64,000 nucleotides of DNA from an uncultured Faecalibacterium sp. (GCA_934525845.1 CAKSZS010000007.1:1-64000), one strand, 5' to 3'; positions 1 through 8,428 are shown, numbered from the stretch's first letter. Translations and numbers: made by a program. The notes: a model not told the origin generated them from the sequence alone.

Positions 1-1379
1 TTCTTGGAGTCATACTGGAAGTATGCCTGAACATACTTGTCGGTATGGTCGCCGATGATCTTGACGGAGTTCTTGTTTGCGCCGACGGTGCCGTCGCCGC
101 CCAGGCCCCAGAACTTGCACTCCTTGGTGCCAGCAGCTGCGGTGATGGGAGCGGGCTTGACTTCCGGCAGAGACAGGAAGGTGACGTCATCGGTGATGCC
201 CAGGGTGAAACGCTCCTTGGGCTGATCCTTCTCCAGCTCCTTGAACAGAGCGAAGATGGAGGACGGCGGGGTATCCTTGCTGCCCAGACCGTAGCGGCCG
301 CCGGTCAGAACGACATCGTTCAGGCCAGCCTCACGCAGGGTAGCGGCAACATCCAGGTACAGGGGCTCGCCCAGAGAGCCGGGCTCCTTGGTGCGGTCCA
401 GCACAGCCACCTTCTTGGCGGTCTTGGGCAGGACCTTCAGCAGAGCGGAGGACACCCAGGGACGGTACAGGCGGACCTTGACGATACCGACCTTCTCGCC
501 CTTGGCGTTCAGGTAGTCGATGACCTCGTCAGCAACGTCGCAGACAGAGCCCATAGCGATCATCACACGGTCAGCATCGGGTGCGCCGTAGTAGTTGAAC
601 AGATCGTAGTTGGTGCCCAGCTTTGCGTTGATCTTGGCCATGTACTTCTCAACAACAGCAGGCAGAGCGTTGTAAACGCTGTTGCATGCCTCACGATGCT
701 GGAAGAACACGTCGCCGTTCTCGTGGGAACCGCGCATCTTGGGGTTCTCGGGGTTCAGAGCCTTCTTACGGAACTCCTCCACAGCCTCCATGTTGCACAT
801 TTCCTTCAGATCGGCGTAATCCCACTTCTCGATCTTCTGGTACTCATGAGAAGTACGGAAGCCGTCGAAGAAGTTCAGGAAGGGGACCTTGCCCTCGATG
901 GCTGCCAGATGGGCAACCGGGGACAGATCCATGACTTCCTGCACGCTGCTCTCGACCAGCATTGCAAAACCGGTCTGACGGCAGGCCATGACGTCGCTGT
1001 GATCACCGAAGATGTTCAGGGACTGGGTAGCAACGGTACGAGCCGAAACATCGAACACGCAGGGCAGCTGCTCCGCAGCGATCTTGTACATATTGGGGAT
1101 CATCAGCAGCAGGCCCTGAGAAGCGGTGAAGGTGGTGGTAACAGCACCTGCACCCAGAGAGCCGTGCACAGCGCCTGCGGCGCCTGCCTCAGACTCCATC
1201 TCGACGACCTTGACCTGATTGCCGAAGATGTTCTTCTGGCCGGCTGCAGACCACTGGTCCACAGAGTCAGCCATCGGAGAAGACGGGGTAATGGGGTAGA
1301 TGGCAGCCACGTCCGTGTAGGCATACGCTACATGGGCGGCAGCGGTATTGCCATCCATAGTTTGCTTTGCTCTAGGCAT
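1..1379 (-). CDS. nifJ: Pyruvate:ferredoxin (flavodoxin) oxidoreductase, N-terminal part, cut by window edge
   Basis: This enzyme oxidatively decarboxylates pyruvate to acetyl-CoA and CO2 and passes electrons to ferredoxin in the cytoplasm. About 459 residues are visible of a family length near 1,180, so the C-terminal 4Fe-4S and TPP-binding parts lie outside the window. The start reads MPRAKQTMDGNTAAAH, followed by YPITPSSPMAD typical of the pyruvate-binding domain I, TASQGLLLMIPNMYKIA and the domain II region. The ATG at 1379 follows GGAGGAAG at good spacing. A sigma-A-like promoter lies about 100 bases upstream. Family assignment is firm; whether ferredoxin or flavodoxin is the acceptor cannot be told here. 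Confidence 0.95.
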   Translation of the reverse strand, partial: MPRAKQTMDGNTAAAHVAYAYTDVAAIYPITPSSPMADSVDQWSAAGQKNIFGNQVKVVEMESEAGAAGAVHGSLGAGAVTTTFTASQGLLLMIPNMYKIAAEQLPCVFDVSARTVATQSLNIFGDHSDVMACRQTGFAMLVESSVQEVMDLSPVAHLAAIEGKVPFLNFFDGFRTSHEYQKIEKWDYADLKEMCNMEAVEEFRKKALNPENPKMRGSHENGDVFFQHREACNSVYNALPAVVEKYMAKINAKLGTNYDLFNYYGAPDADRVMIAMGSVCDVADEVIDYLNAKGEKVGIVKVRLYRPWVSSALLKVLPKTAKKVAVLDRTKEPGSLGEPLYLDVAATLREAGLNDVVLTGGRYGLGSKDTPPSSIFALFKELEKDQPKERFTLGITDDVTFLSLPEVKPAPITAAAGTKECKFWGLGGDGTVGANKNSVKIIGDHTDKYVQAYFQYDSK

Positions 1380-1479
1380 TTTTCTTCCTCCATTATTCAG
1401 AATTTGGTACCTTTTGCGCGGGGCAATATGCCCCACATGGGACCGGAGAACCCCATAAAGGCACTATTGCTTGTATACT

Positions 1480-1508
1480 ATAATAGCAAATTCCGCCCGC
1501 AAAGTAAA
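1480..1508 (-). promoter_or_regulatory. Promoter of nifJ
   Basis: Read on the minus strand, TTTACT (1508-1503) and TATTAT (1485-1480) are separated by 17 bases, about 100 bases upstream of the nifJ start. The rest of the 446-base gap between nifJ and the Nudix gene is AT-rich. It shows only a weak plus-strand candidate (TTGAAT and TATAAA, about 1643-1670) for the Nudix gene and no further gene. Confidence 0.5.
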
Positions 1509-1825
1509 CGCAAACCGCCCGACAAACGCACCAAAAATAAAAAAAATTTTTTAGCGGTTTTGTACGTCTTTAGCGCATTAAAGTGAGCAGCGGCGCGGAT
1601 TTTCCGGTTTTTACCGGTTTGCTGTGGCTGCCTTTTTCAAAAATTGAATTTTTCTGGAATTTCTGTATAAAAATATTTCCCATTTCAACAGCCTCGCCCT
1701 CTCAGCTTCGCTGCATCTTAAATTTCAAAAAAGCCTTTCTTTTATCATTGACACCCCCCGTTATTTGCCGTAAACTGGGAAGCAGAAGCCCGGCATCCCG
1801 CCGGAGAAAAAGGGGCGTAAGGTAA

Positions 1826-2380
1826 ATGAAAAATACAGTGCATTTTGAAAAGACTCTTTCCAGCGAAGTGCTGTTCGAAGGCCGGGTCATCACCCTGACC
1901 AAGGACACGGCCCTGCTGGAAAACGGCAAGACCGCCAGCCGCGAGGTGGTGCATCACCACGGCGGTGCCTGCATCGTTCCGTATTTTGCAGACGGCACCA
2001 TCTGCCTGGTGCGGCAGTTCCGCTATGCCATGCAGCAGGAACTGTGGGAGCTGCCCGCCGGCAAGCTGGAAAAGGGGGAGGATCCTTTTGAAGCCGCCAA
2101 GCGGGAACTGGAAGAGGAATGCGGCCTGACCGCCGACACCTATACTTCTCTGGGCGAGTTCTACCCCACCGTAGGCTATGACACCGAGGTCATTTATACC
2201 TGGGCGGCCACCGGCCTGCACGAGACCCATATGCACCTGGACGATGACGAGTTCCTGACCCCGGACCGTGTGCCGCTGGAAAAAGCCTACGAGATGGTCA
2301 TGAGCGGCGAGATCAAGGACGGCAAAACCATCGCCGGTATCCTGAAGCTCAAGGCCCTGCTGGCTGAGGGCAAGCTGTGA
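1826..2380 (+). CDS. Nudix hydrolase, ADP-ribose pyrophosphatase type
   Basis: A 184-residue Nudix hydrolase, probably splitting ADP-ribose or a related nucleoside diphosphate-X compound in the cytoplasm. The Nudix box is intact, from GKLEKGEDPFEAAKRELEEE through CGL at about residues 77-99, preceded by VRQFRYAMQQELWELPAG as in NudF/YqkG proteins. Start ATG 1826 follows a GTAAGG Shine-Dalgarno element. The stop overlaps the GTG start of the next gene by four bases (GTGA), so the two are translationally coupled. The exact substrate is inferred from family resemblance only. Confidence 0.9.
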   Translation: MKNTVHFEKTLSSEVLFEGRVITLTKDTALLENGKTASREVVHHHGGACIVPYFADGTICLVRQFRYAMQQELWELPAGKLEKGEDPFEAAKRELEEECGLTADTYTSLGEFYPTVGYDTEVIYTWAATGLHETHMHLDDDEFLTPDRVPLEKAYEMVMSGEIKDGKTIAGILKLKALLAEGKL

Positions 2381-3069
2381 TCTCCCTTTTGTACGAGGAT
2401 GCTGCCCTGGTGGTGCTGAACAAACCAGCGGGCCTTTCCAGCGAGGAGGGCGTGCCCGCCGCTCTGCGGGAGCAGTGGGGGAAGGCAGACGCCTTTGTGG
2501 GCGCGGTGCACCGGCTGGACACCGGCGTGTCCGGCCTGATGGTCTATGCCAAGACGCCCGCCGCCGCGGCCGCCCTGAGCCGCCAGATCACCCAGAGCCA
2601 GAACGCCTATGCCGTGCAGGACGGCCGGGCAGAAGGCCCCGCTGAAAGCCCGCAGTTCGTCAAGCGCTACCGGGCCGTGATCGCGGGCTGTCCGGACGAT
2701 GCGCTGCCCGCAGCAGGCACCCTGCGGGACTATCTGTTCAAGGACAGCCGCAGGGGCCGGGTGTTCCCGGTCAAGCGCCCCCGCAAAGGGGTGCGGGAAG
2801 CGGTGCTGGACTACCGCATCGTGCAGACAGCCGAAGATTGCAGCCTGGCGGAGATCACCCTGCACACCGGCCGCACCCATCAGATCCGGGTGCAGTTTGC
2901 CTCCCGGAAGCACCCGCTGTGGGGCGACGGCAAATACGGGAGCCGCTGCAAGGGGAACATCGCCCTGCAGAGCTGCGGCCTGCAGTTCCGGCACCCGGAA
3001 AACGGGGAAGTGCTGAGCTTCACCCTGCCGCTGCCGGACGGAGAACCTTGGAAAACGTTTGGAGAATAA
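2377..3069 (+). CDS. RluA-family RNA pseudouridine synthase
   Basis: A 230-residue pseudouridine synthase converting uridine to pseudouridine in rRNA or tRNA. The catalytic motif HRLDTGVSGLMVYAKT at about residues 46-61 contains the nucleophilic Asp, and the later HTGRTHQIRVQFASRKHPL signature is present. There is no S4 RNA-binding domain, so it belongs to the short RluA/RluC-like group. It starts at GTG 2377, inside the stop of the Nudix gene. A hairpin array follows directly after the stop. The RNA target cannot be read from sequence. Confidence 0.92.
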   Translation: MISLLYEDAALVVLNKPAGLSSEEGVPAALREQWGKADAFVGAVHRLDTGVSGLMVYAKTPAAAAALSRQITQSQNAYAVQDGRAEGPAESPQFVKRYRAVIAGCPDDALPAAGTLRDYLFKDSRRGRVFPVKRPRKGVREAVLDYRIVQTAEDCSLAEITLHTGRTHQIRVQFASRKHPLWGDGKYGSRCKGNIALQSCGLQFRHPENGEVLSFTLPLPDGEPWKTFGE

Positions 3070-3083
3070 TGCACCCTTCAAGC

Positions 3084-3260
3084 ATGATGTTCCGCCTGCG
3101 CGGAAATGATGCAGCCGCCTGCGGCGGCCATGATGTGCTCCGGGCCAAGCCATCCGCAATTCTTCCTGTGCCCGCAGGCACACATCATTTTGCCGTGAAG
3201 CGGCAATCATCCTTTGTCCGCAGGACAACATCCTGTTTGCCCGCAGGGCAAATACATCAT
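3084..3260. repeat. Hairpin array A: six small stem-loops separated by ATGATG/CATCAT
   Basis: Six perfect hairpins with different stems lie here: TTCCGC/GCGGAA, GCCGCC/GGCGGC, TGTGCC/GGCACA, TTGCCG/CGGCAA, TTGTCC/GGACAA and TTTGCCC/GGGCAAA. Loops are 3-5 bases, mostly GCA or its complement TGC. Spacers read ATGATG in the left third and CATCAT (or ATCATC/CATCC) in the right part, so the array is head-to-head inverted. It fills the co-directional gap between the pseudouridine synthase and the GntR gene. There is no T-run, so it is not a plain terminator. Confidence 0.85.
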
Positions 3261-3278
3261 TCCGATTAGGTGAGAGGT

Positions 3279-3962
3279 ATGGAGCAATACAAAACCGATG
3301 CTGAAATTTACGCGGTGCTGGAGCGGGAGATCATCGACCTGACCCTGCGCCCTGGCAGTCCTCTGAGCGAGAATCCGCTGTGCACCCGGTTCGGTGCGCC
3401 GCGCAGCCTGATCCGTGTGGTGCTGCAGAAACTGCAGGAAAACGGTCTGGTAAAGATCGTGCCGTACAAGGGCACCACCGTCACCCGGCTGAACCGCCGC
3501 ATCGTGGACGAGCTGATCTATGAGCGCACCGCTGTGGAGGCCCGCGTCCTGCGGGACTTCACCCCGCGCTGCACCCCGGAGCAGCGGGCGCTGATCCGCA
3601 AGCGGGTGGACGCTTACGAGGAGCTGGCCCGGGCCACTGCGCCGGACTTCAACCGCCTGTACGAAGCGGACCGTGCCCTGCACGAGACCTGGTTTGCCGC
3701 CATGGACAAGATGTATCTGTGGCGCACCCTGCAGAACGCCCACGCGGACTACAGCCGCTTCCGGATGCTGGACACCATGACCAGCGGCGGACTGGCCGAG
3801 GTCATTGCAGACCACCGGAACCTGCTGGACGCCATCGAGCGCTGCGACCTGGCCGCCTTTGAGCCGCTGGTGGAGCGGCATCTGTACGGCGGCATCCGCC
3901 GGCTGGGCAGCAGGCTCACCGATGAATACGCCGACTATTTTGAGCCGGAATCCACAAAATAA
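3279..3962 (+). CDS. GntR-family transcriptional regulator (FadR/FCD type)
   Basis: A 227-residue regulator. An N-terminal winged helix (about residues 1-70, with SENPLCTRFGAPRSLIRVVLQKLQENGLV) is followed by an all-helical FCD ligand-binding domain (about 78-215) with histidines suited to metal or carboxylate binding (ALHETWF, IADHRNLLDAI, VERHLYG). ATG 3279 is preferred over GTG 3270 because the AGGTGAGAGG ribosome site fits it and MEQYKTDAEIY aligns with the usual start. The small monooxygenase 19 bases downstream is probably in the same operon and may be its target. The ligand is unknown. Confidence 0.88.
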   Translation: MEQYKTDAEIYAVLEREIIDLTLRPGSPLSENPLCTRFGAPRSLIRVVLQKLQENGLVKIVPYKGTTVTRLNRRIVDELIYERTAVEARVLRDFTPRCTPEQRALIRKRVDAYEELARATAPDFNRLYEADRALHETWFAAMDKMYLWRTLQNAHADYSRFRMLDTMTSGGLAEVIADHRNLLDAIERCDLAAFEPLVERHLYGGIRRLGSRLTDEYADYFEPESTK

Positions 3963-3981
3963 CCGAAAGGAGCCTTTCTCC

Positions 3982-4314
3982 ATGGCCATTACCATGAATC
4001 TGTACTACACCGGGACCAACGGCAGTGCCCGCCGCTTTGCGGAAGAGATGATCGCCACCGGCACGGTGGACGCCATCCGCGCCGAACCGGGCAGTCTGCG
4101 CTACGAGTATTTCACGCCGTTCCACGACCCGGAGACGGTCCTGCTCATCGACAGCTGGACCGATCAGGCTGCCATCGATGCACACCACGCTTCACCCATG
4201 ATGCAGACCATCACCGACCTGCGGGCTAAGTATGACCTGCATATGCGGGCCGAACGCTATGTCTCGGATGAAGCCGGTGTGCCGGAACAGGACCAGAAGT
4301 TTATTCGCAAGTAA
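3982..4314 (+). CDS. Antibiotic biosynthesis monooxygenase (ABM) domain protein, quinol-monooxygenase-like
   Basis: A 110-residue single-domain protein of the dimeric alpha/beta-barrel ABM superfamily. It carries the typical RYEYFTPFHDPETVLLIDSW segment and a following WTDQAAIDAHHASPMMQ helix. Members are small cofactorless oxygenases acting on quinols or related aromatics, or act in stress. No catalytic assignment is possible here. ATG 3982 follows GAAAGGAG. It lies right behind the GntR gene, which suggests joint regulation. An intrinsic terminator follows at 4381. Confidence 0.82.
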   Translation: MAITMNLYYTGTNGSARRFAEEMIATGTVDAIRAEPGSLRYEYFTPFHDPETVLLIDSWTDQAAIDAHHASPMMQTITDLRAKYDLHMRAERYVSDEAGVPEQDQKFIRK

Positions 4315-4380
4315 CCGATTTGAATTTTTCTCCGCTTCGCTCTGAAAAAAACAGCGGAAAAATGCTTTCCAAAAGAAAGA

Positions 4381-4418
4381 GAGCCAGAAAATCTGCGGAT
4401 TTTCTGGCTCTCGCTTTT
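4381..4418 (+). terminator. Intrinsic terminator after the ABM gene
   Basis: A perfect 13-bp stem (GAGCCAGAAAATC at 4381-4393 pairs with 4398-4410) with a TGCG loop is followed by TCGCTTTT. Confidence 0.9.
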
Positions 4419-4742
4419 CACGGGAAAGGTCGTTCCGGGAAGGAGCATTTGCTGCTGTCGGCCTGCGGCCGTCGCGCAGCGACTCCAAATCGGAGAAACT
4501 CAAAAAATGCGTTGAGCGAAGCGCTAGCATTTTTGCGTTTCGACTTCTTCTTTGGGGTCTGAAAGGGGCGAGAAGCCCCTTTCTCGTCAGGGGTAAGTGG
4601 AGTCCAGAGGATGAGAGGGGCGCGTCGAAACGCCTCTCTTGTCCTCTGGCCCAGCGGAGCGTCCCCTGCGGCAATGCCGTCCACAAAACCCATCAGACTT
4701 TCTCCACCCGAAAACGCTCTGCCTGGAAATATTTTTATTCTC
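4419..4742. repeat. Gene-free multi-hairpin region between the ABM gene and mntP
   Basis: No credible gene is seen. The region is a run of strong inverted repeats: AAAAATGC/GCATTTTT (4503-4534), AAAGGGGC/GCCCCTTT (4562-4581), and a nested stem CCAGAGGA/TCCTCTGG (4604-4649) enclosing GAGAGG/CCTCTC. The structure suggests a dispersed non-coding element, but no second copy is present in this window. A minus-strand open frame (4418-4693) is a basic low-complexity product of the hairpins. Confidence 0.5.
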
Positions 4743-5324
4743 TCAGAACACGTTGGAAATGAAAATCTCCAGCCCGATGCCGATAAGGATGACGCCGCCC
4801 AGGATGGACGCCTTGCCGGAAAGCTTGGTGCCGAACTTCTTGCCGATGTTCAGGCCCGCCATGCAGATGACGAAGGTCACTGCTGCAATGATGAGGGACG
4901 CCGCCAGTGCCATGAGCCAGCCGTATTCCGAAATGGTGAAGCCCACGGAAAGGGCATCGATGCTGGTGGCCACGCCCTGCATGAAGAGAGCACCGGCGCT
5001 CAGTTCGGCGGCTTCCTCGGCTTCCTCGCCCTTGATGCCGTCCAGCAGCATCTTGCCGCCGATGTAGCCCAGCAGGACCAGGGCGATCCAGGGGATGAAC
5101 GTTTCAAAGGACGAGAACAGCTCCACGATGGTGTGCACACAGATCCAGCCGGTCATGGGCATCACAGCCTGGAACACGCCGAAGGTACCCGCGATCCTGC
5201 ACATGGTGTCTTTGCCCATTTTGGGGTCATGCAGACCGTTTGCCATGGATACCGAAAAGGCGTCCATCGCCAGACCCACGCCCAGCAGGGCACTGTTGAG
5301 GAAAAACACAAAACTCCATTCCAT
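4743..5324 (-). CDS. mntP: Manganese efflux pump MntP (DUF204)
   Basis: A 193-residue, six-helix inner-membrane protein exporting Mn2+. The two conserved acidic motifs are visible: GLAMDAFSVSMANG near the N-terminus and TSIDALSVGF in the second half, each preceding glycine-rich helices, in the two-fold DUF204 repeat. The start at 5324 (MEWSFVFFLN) follows AGGAGG. The longer upstream frame runs through the riboswitch and is not used. The 5' leader carries a yybP-ykoY aptamer and a terminator-like stem, so expression should rise with intracellular Mn2+. Confidence 0.93.
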   Translation of the reverse strand: MEWSFVFFLNSALLGVGLAMDAFSVSMANGLHDPKMGKDTMCRIAGTFGVFQAVMPMTGWICVHTIVELFSSFETFIPWIALVLLGYIGGKMLLDGIKGEEAEEAAELSAGALFMQGVATSIDALSVGFTISEYGWLMALAASLIIAAVTFVICMAGLNIGKKFGTKLSGKASILGGVILIGIGLEIFISNVF

Positions 5325-5370
5325 ATTGTCTGCCTCCTGTTTGTAAAACCAGAATATTGGGGCAATACAA

Positions 5371-5409
5371 AACCCGGTCCCGGGCGCGCTGAACGTCCAG
5401 AACCGGGTA
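5371..5409 (-). terminator. Expression-platform terminator stem of the mntP leader
   Basis: ACCCGGT (5372-5378) pairs with ACCGGGT (5402-5408). On the minus strand the stem is followed by TTTTGTATT. It sits between the aptamer and the mntP ribosome site, as expected for riboswitch-controlled attenuation. Confidence 0.65.
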
Positions 5410-5461
5410 AGTTTTTGAATAAACCAACTCCATGTGCCGGGCGCATCTCCCACGCCAAAAA

Positions 5462-5565
5462 CACATGAGTCTCGCAAATGAAAGCAAGCCAGGCCGGAAC
5501 CAACGGCCATTGTGTTGACTTGCTGCGCCCTGCAAAAGCGCCTGCTACTCCCCCACGGGTATTGT
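5462..5565 (-). ncRNA. yybP-ykoY (Mn2+-sensing) riboswitch aptamer
   Basis: On the minus strand the leader contains GGGGGAGTAGC, then GTCAACAC, a central GGCC-containing helix, and GCGAGACTCATGTG. These are the conserved loop motifs of the yybP-ykoY class, which binds Mn2+. It lies directly upstream of mntP, the classic target of this riboswitch. Boundaries are estimated by eye. Confidence 0.85.
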
Positions 5566-5668
5566 GATTGTTTGCTTATCTTATCACAATTTTATGGAGA
5601 AGTCCAGACAAACTTGAGCATTTACCGTAAGTTTTTCTGATCTTCCAGTACTCGCTCGGCTCGTGAGG

Positions 5669-5789
5669 CAGGACGGCGGGTAGTTTCCGAAGCAAATGAT
5701 CCGGAGGGTGGGTCCCTGCTTCCGAAGGAAGTAGGGCGGGCAATGGAATGGCCCGTTGCATTTGCGAGGGAACTACCCGATGGCCTGCC
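5669..5789 (+). repeat. MITE-like palindromic element, copy D1
   Basis: Terminal inverted repeats: CGGGTAGTTTCC (5679-5690) against GGGAACTACCCG (5770-5781), extended outward by GGCAGG/CCTGCC. An inner arm pair is GCAAATG/CATTTGC. The core holds the hairpin CCCTGCTTCC-GAA-GGAAGTAGGG and AGGGCGGGCAATGGAATG. There is no open reading frame. It ends 13 bases from the gyrA stop and may double as its 3' structure. It shares its core with the elements at 16671, 20851 and 23037. Confidence 0.8.
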
Positions 5790-5801
5790 GTAAACACGTT
5801 T

Positions 5802-8378
5802 TTATTCTTCGGCGTCCGCTTCCGGGGCCTCGGTGGCGGCTGCTGCATCGGCGGCTTCCATCTCGGCCAGCTGCTCGGCAGTGGGTTCGGCATCGGCCTC
5901 GGAGGCGTCGATCTGTTCGGTCTGGGCCTCGTCGTCGTGGTCGGTGCGGGCCAGCACCATCACCTTGTCGTTCTCGCCCAGACGCATCACGCGGACGCCG
6001 GAACCGTAACGGCTCTGCAGCGGGATCTCGTTGGCGTGCAGGCGGATGATGATGCCCTCCTGGCTGCTCAGCAGCACGTCGTCCACATCATCCACGATCT
6101 TGACCGTCGCCACCTTGTCCTTGGTGACGTCGTAGTTGCGGATGCCCTTGCCGCCGCGGGCGGTGATGCGGTAGGTGTCGATGTCGGAACGGCGTCCCTT
6201 GCCGTTCTCGGTCACGGTGAGCACCGTGCCGCCCTCGCGGCAGATGCACACGCCGATGACCTCATCGCCCTCGGCCAGCTTGATGGCGCGCACGCCGTGG
6301 CCGCTGCGTCCCATCGGACGGGCATCTTCTTCATTGAAGCGGATGGCCTGACCGTTGCGGGTGGCAACGATGAGCATATCGTGGCCGGTGGTCAGACGGG
6401 TCCAGGCGATGGCATCGCCCTCGTTCAGGGCAATGCCGATCAGGCCACTCTTGCGGATGTTGGCGTACTGTTCCAGCGGGGTGCGCTTGATGAGGCCCTG
6501 CTTCGTGACCATGGTCACAAAGCCGCCCTCGGTGCCGGCATCCTTGCTCTGGCAGATCATGTTGGTGACCTTTTCGCCCTCGGCCAGCTGCAGCAGGTTC
6601 ACGATGTTGGTGCCCTTGCTGGTGCGGCTGCCCTCGGCGATGGTATAGCCCTTGATGCGGAACAGACGGCCCTTGTCGGTGACGAACAGCACATAGTCGT
6701 GGGTGGAACCGACGAACATTTCCTGTACGATGTCCTCTTCCTTGCGGGTCATGCCGGAAATGCCGCGGCCGCCGCGGCGCTGGGCCTGATAGGTGGCCTT
6801 GAGCTGGCGCTTGATATAACCGGCCTCGGTCAGGGTGTAAACGCACTGCTCCTCGGCGATCAGGTCTTCGATGTCCACTTCGCCGGTGACCGACTCGATC
6901 TCGGTGCGGCGCTCATCGCCGAAGCGCTTCTTCATGTCCAGCAGCTCGGCCTTGACGATGGCCAGCACCCGGGCGTCGTTGGCCAGAATGTCTTCCCAGT
7001 CCTGGATCTTGGCGTGCAGGCCGTTCAGTTCGTCCTCGATCTTGAGGATCTCCAGACCGGCCAGACGGCCCAGCTGCAGCTTGACGATGGCGTCTGCCTG
7101 AGGATCGTCAAAACCGAACTTCTCCATGATGGCCGCTTTGGCTTCCGCCATGCCGCCCTTGCAGGCGCGGATGGTGGCGATCAGCTCGTCCACGATGTCG
7201 GTGGCCTTCTTCAGGCCTTCCAGAATGTGGGCGCGCTCCTTGGCCTTTTTCAGGTCGTACTGGGTGCGGCGGCGCACCACCTCGTCCTGAAACTCCACAT
7301 ACTTCTGCAGCATCTGCTTCAGGGTGAGCACCTTGGGCACCTTGTGGTCGATGGCCAGCATGATAACGCCCACGGTGTCCTGCAGCTGGGTGTACTGGTA
7401 CAGCTGGTTCAGGATGACCTGTGCGTTGGCGTCCTTGCGGACGTCCACCACGATGCGCATCCCCTTGCGGTTGGTCTCATCGTTCAGGCCGGTAATGCCC
7501 TCGATGCGCTTTTCCTTCACCAGGTCCGCCATGTTCTCGATCAGACGGGCCTTGTTGACCATATACGGGATCTCCGTAATGACGATCTGGGTGCGGCCGT
7601 TCTTGGTCTCCTCGATGGTGGCACGGCCCCGCAGGGTGATCTTGCCGCGGCCGGTGGCGTAGGCGGCGCGGATGCCGCTGCGGCCCATGATGATGCCGGC
7701 GGTGGGGAAGTCCGGTCCCTTGATGTATTCCATCAGGCCGGGCAGGTCGATGTCCGGGTCATCGATATAGGCCACACAGCCGTCGATGACCTCGCTCAGG
7801 TTGTGGGGCGGGATGTTGGTGGCCATGCCGACCGCGATACCCTGGCTGCCGTTGACCAGCAGGTTGGGGAAGCGGCAGGGCAGCACGCTGGGTTCCTTCT
7901 TGGTCTCGTCGAAGTTGGGGTCCCAGTCGATGGTGTCCTTGTCGATGTCGGTCAGCATCTCCACGGCCATGCGGCTCATGCGGGCCTCGGTGTAACGGTA
8001 AGCAGCCGGGGGGTCACCATCGACCGAACCGAAGTTGCCCTGGCCGTCCACCAGCGGGTAGCGCAGGGAGAAGTCCTGGGCCAGACGCACCATGGCGTCG
8101 TAGACGGATGCATCGCCGTGGGGGTGATAGGAACCCAGCACGGCACCGACGGTGTCGGCAGACTTGCGGTATGCATGGCTGGGGTCGTTGCCGCGCTCAT
8201 GCATGGTGTACAGGATGCGGCGGTGCACAGGCTTCAGACCGTCGCGCACATCGGGCAGGGCGCGGGACACGATGACCGACATGGAATAGTCCAGGAAGGC
8301 CGTCTCGATCTCCTTTTTGACGTCGCGGATGATCTTTTTGGTTCCGCTGCCCGGTATCATCACATAATCTTCTTCCAT
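5802..8378 (-). CDS. gyrA: DNA gyrase subunit A
   Basis: An 858-residue type IIA topoisomerase subunit that cuts and rejoins DNA and, with GyrB, introduces negative supercoils. The catalytic tyrosine lies in AAYRYTEARMSRMAVEM, and the GyrA box QRRGGRGISG in the C-terminal wrapping domain separates it from ParC. The tail is very acidic (about 45 residues rich in Asp, Glu and Ala). The quinolone-determining segment reads HPHGDASVYD, so the residue matching E. coli Ser83 is Ala while Asp87 is kept. ATG 8378 follows GGAGGAACAA. It lies 190 bases downstream of gyrB, separated by a palindromic element. Confidence 0.98.
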   Translation of the reverse strand: MEEDYVMIPGSGTKKIIRDVKKEIETAFLDYSMSVIVSRALPDVRDGLKPVHRRILYTMHERGNDPSHAYRKSADTVGAVLGSYHPHGDASVYDAMVRLAQDFSLRYPLVDGQGNFGSVDGDPPAAYRYTEARMSRMAVEMLTDIDKDTIDWDPNFDETKKEPSVLPCRFPNLLVNGSQGIAVGMATNIPPHNLSEVIDGCVAYIDDPDIDLPGLMEYIKGPDFPTAGIIMGRSGIRAAYATGRGKITLRGRATIEETKNGRTQIVITEIPYMVNKARLIENMADLVKEKRIEGITGLNDETNRKGMRIVVDVRKDANAQVILNQLYQYTQLQDTVGVIMLAIDHKVPKVLTLKQMLQKYVEFQDEVVRRRTQYDLKKAKERAHILEGLKKATDIVDELIATIRACKGGMAEAKAAIMEKFGFDDPQADAIVKLQLGRLAGLEILKIEDELNGLHAKIQDWEDILANDARVLAIVKAELLDMKKRFGDERRTEIESVTGEVDIEDLIAEEQCVYTLTEAGYIKRQLKATYQAQRRGGRGISGMTRKEEDIVQEMFVGSTHDYVLFVTDKGRLFRIKGYTIAEGSRTSKGTNIVNLLQLAEGEKVTNMICQSKDAGTEGGFVTMVTKQGLIKRTPLEQYANIRKSGLIGIALNEGDAIAWTRLTTGHDMLIVATRNGQAIRFNEEDARPMGRSGHGVRAIKLAEGDEVIGVCICREGGTVLTVTENGKGRRSDIDTYRITARGGKGIRNYDVTKDKVATVKIVDDVDDVLLSSQEGIIIRLHANEIPLQSRYGSGVRVMRLGENDKVMVLARTDHDDEAQTEQIDASEADAEPTAEQLAEMEAADAAAATEAPEADAEE

Positions 8379-8428
8379 TTGTTCCTCCGTAGGGTTACTC
8401 AAAAAACATACACAGCTGCTGCCATGCA

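Noticed and set aside
3084..3260. CRISPR array
   Set aside because: Repeats are 16-22 bases with changing stems, there are no unique spacers of constant length, and no cas genes are present in the window.
4418..4693. Small basic protein on the minus strand
   Set aside because: The frame covers strong inverted repeats, has a low-complexity basic product and lacks a convincing ribosome site.
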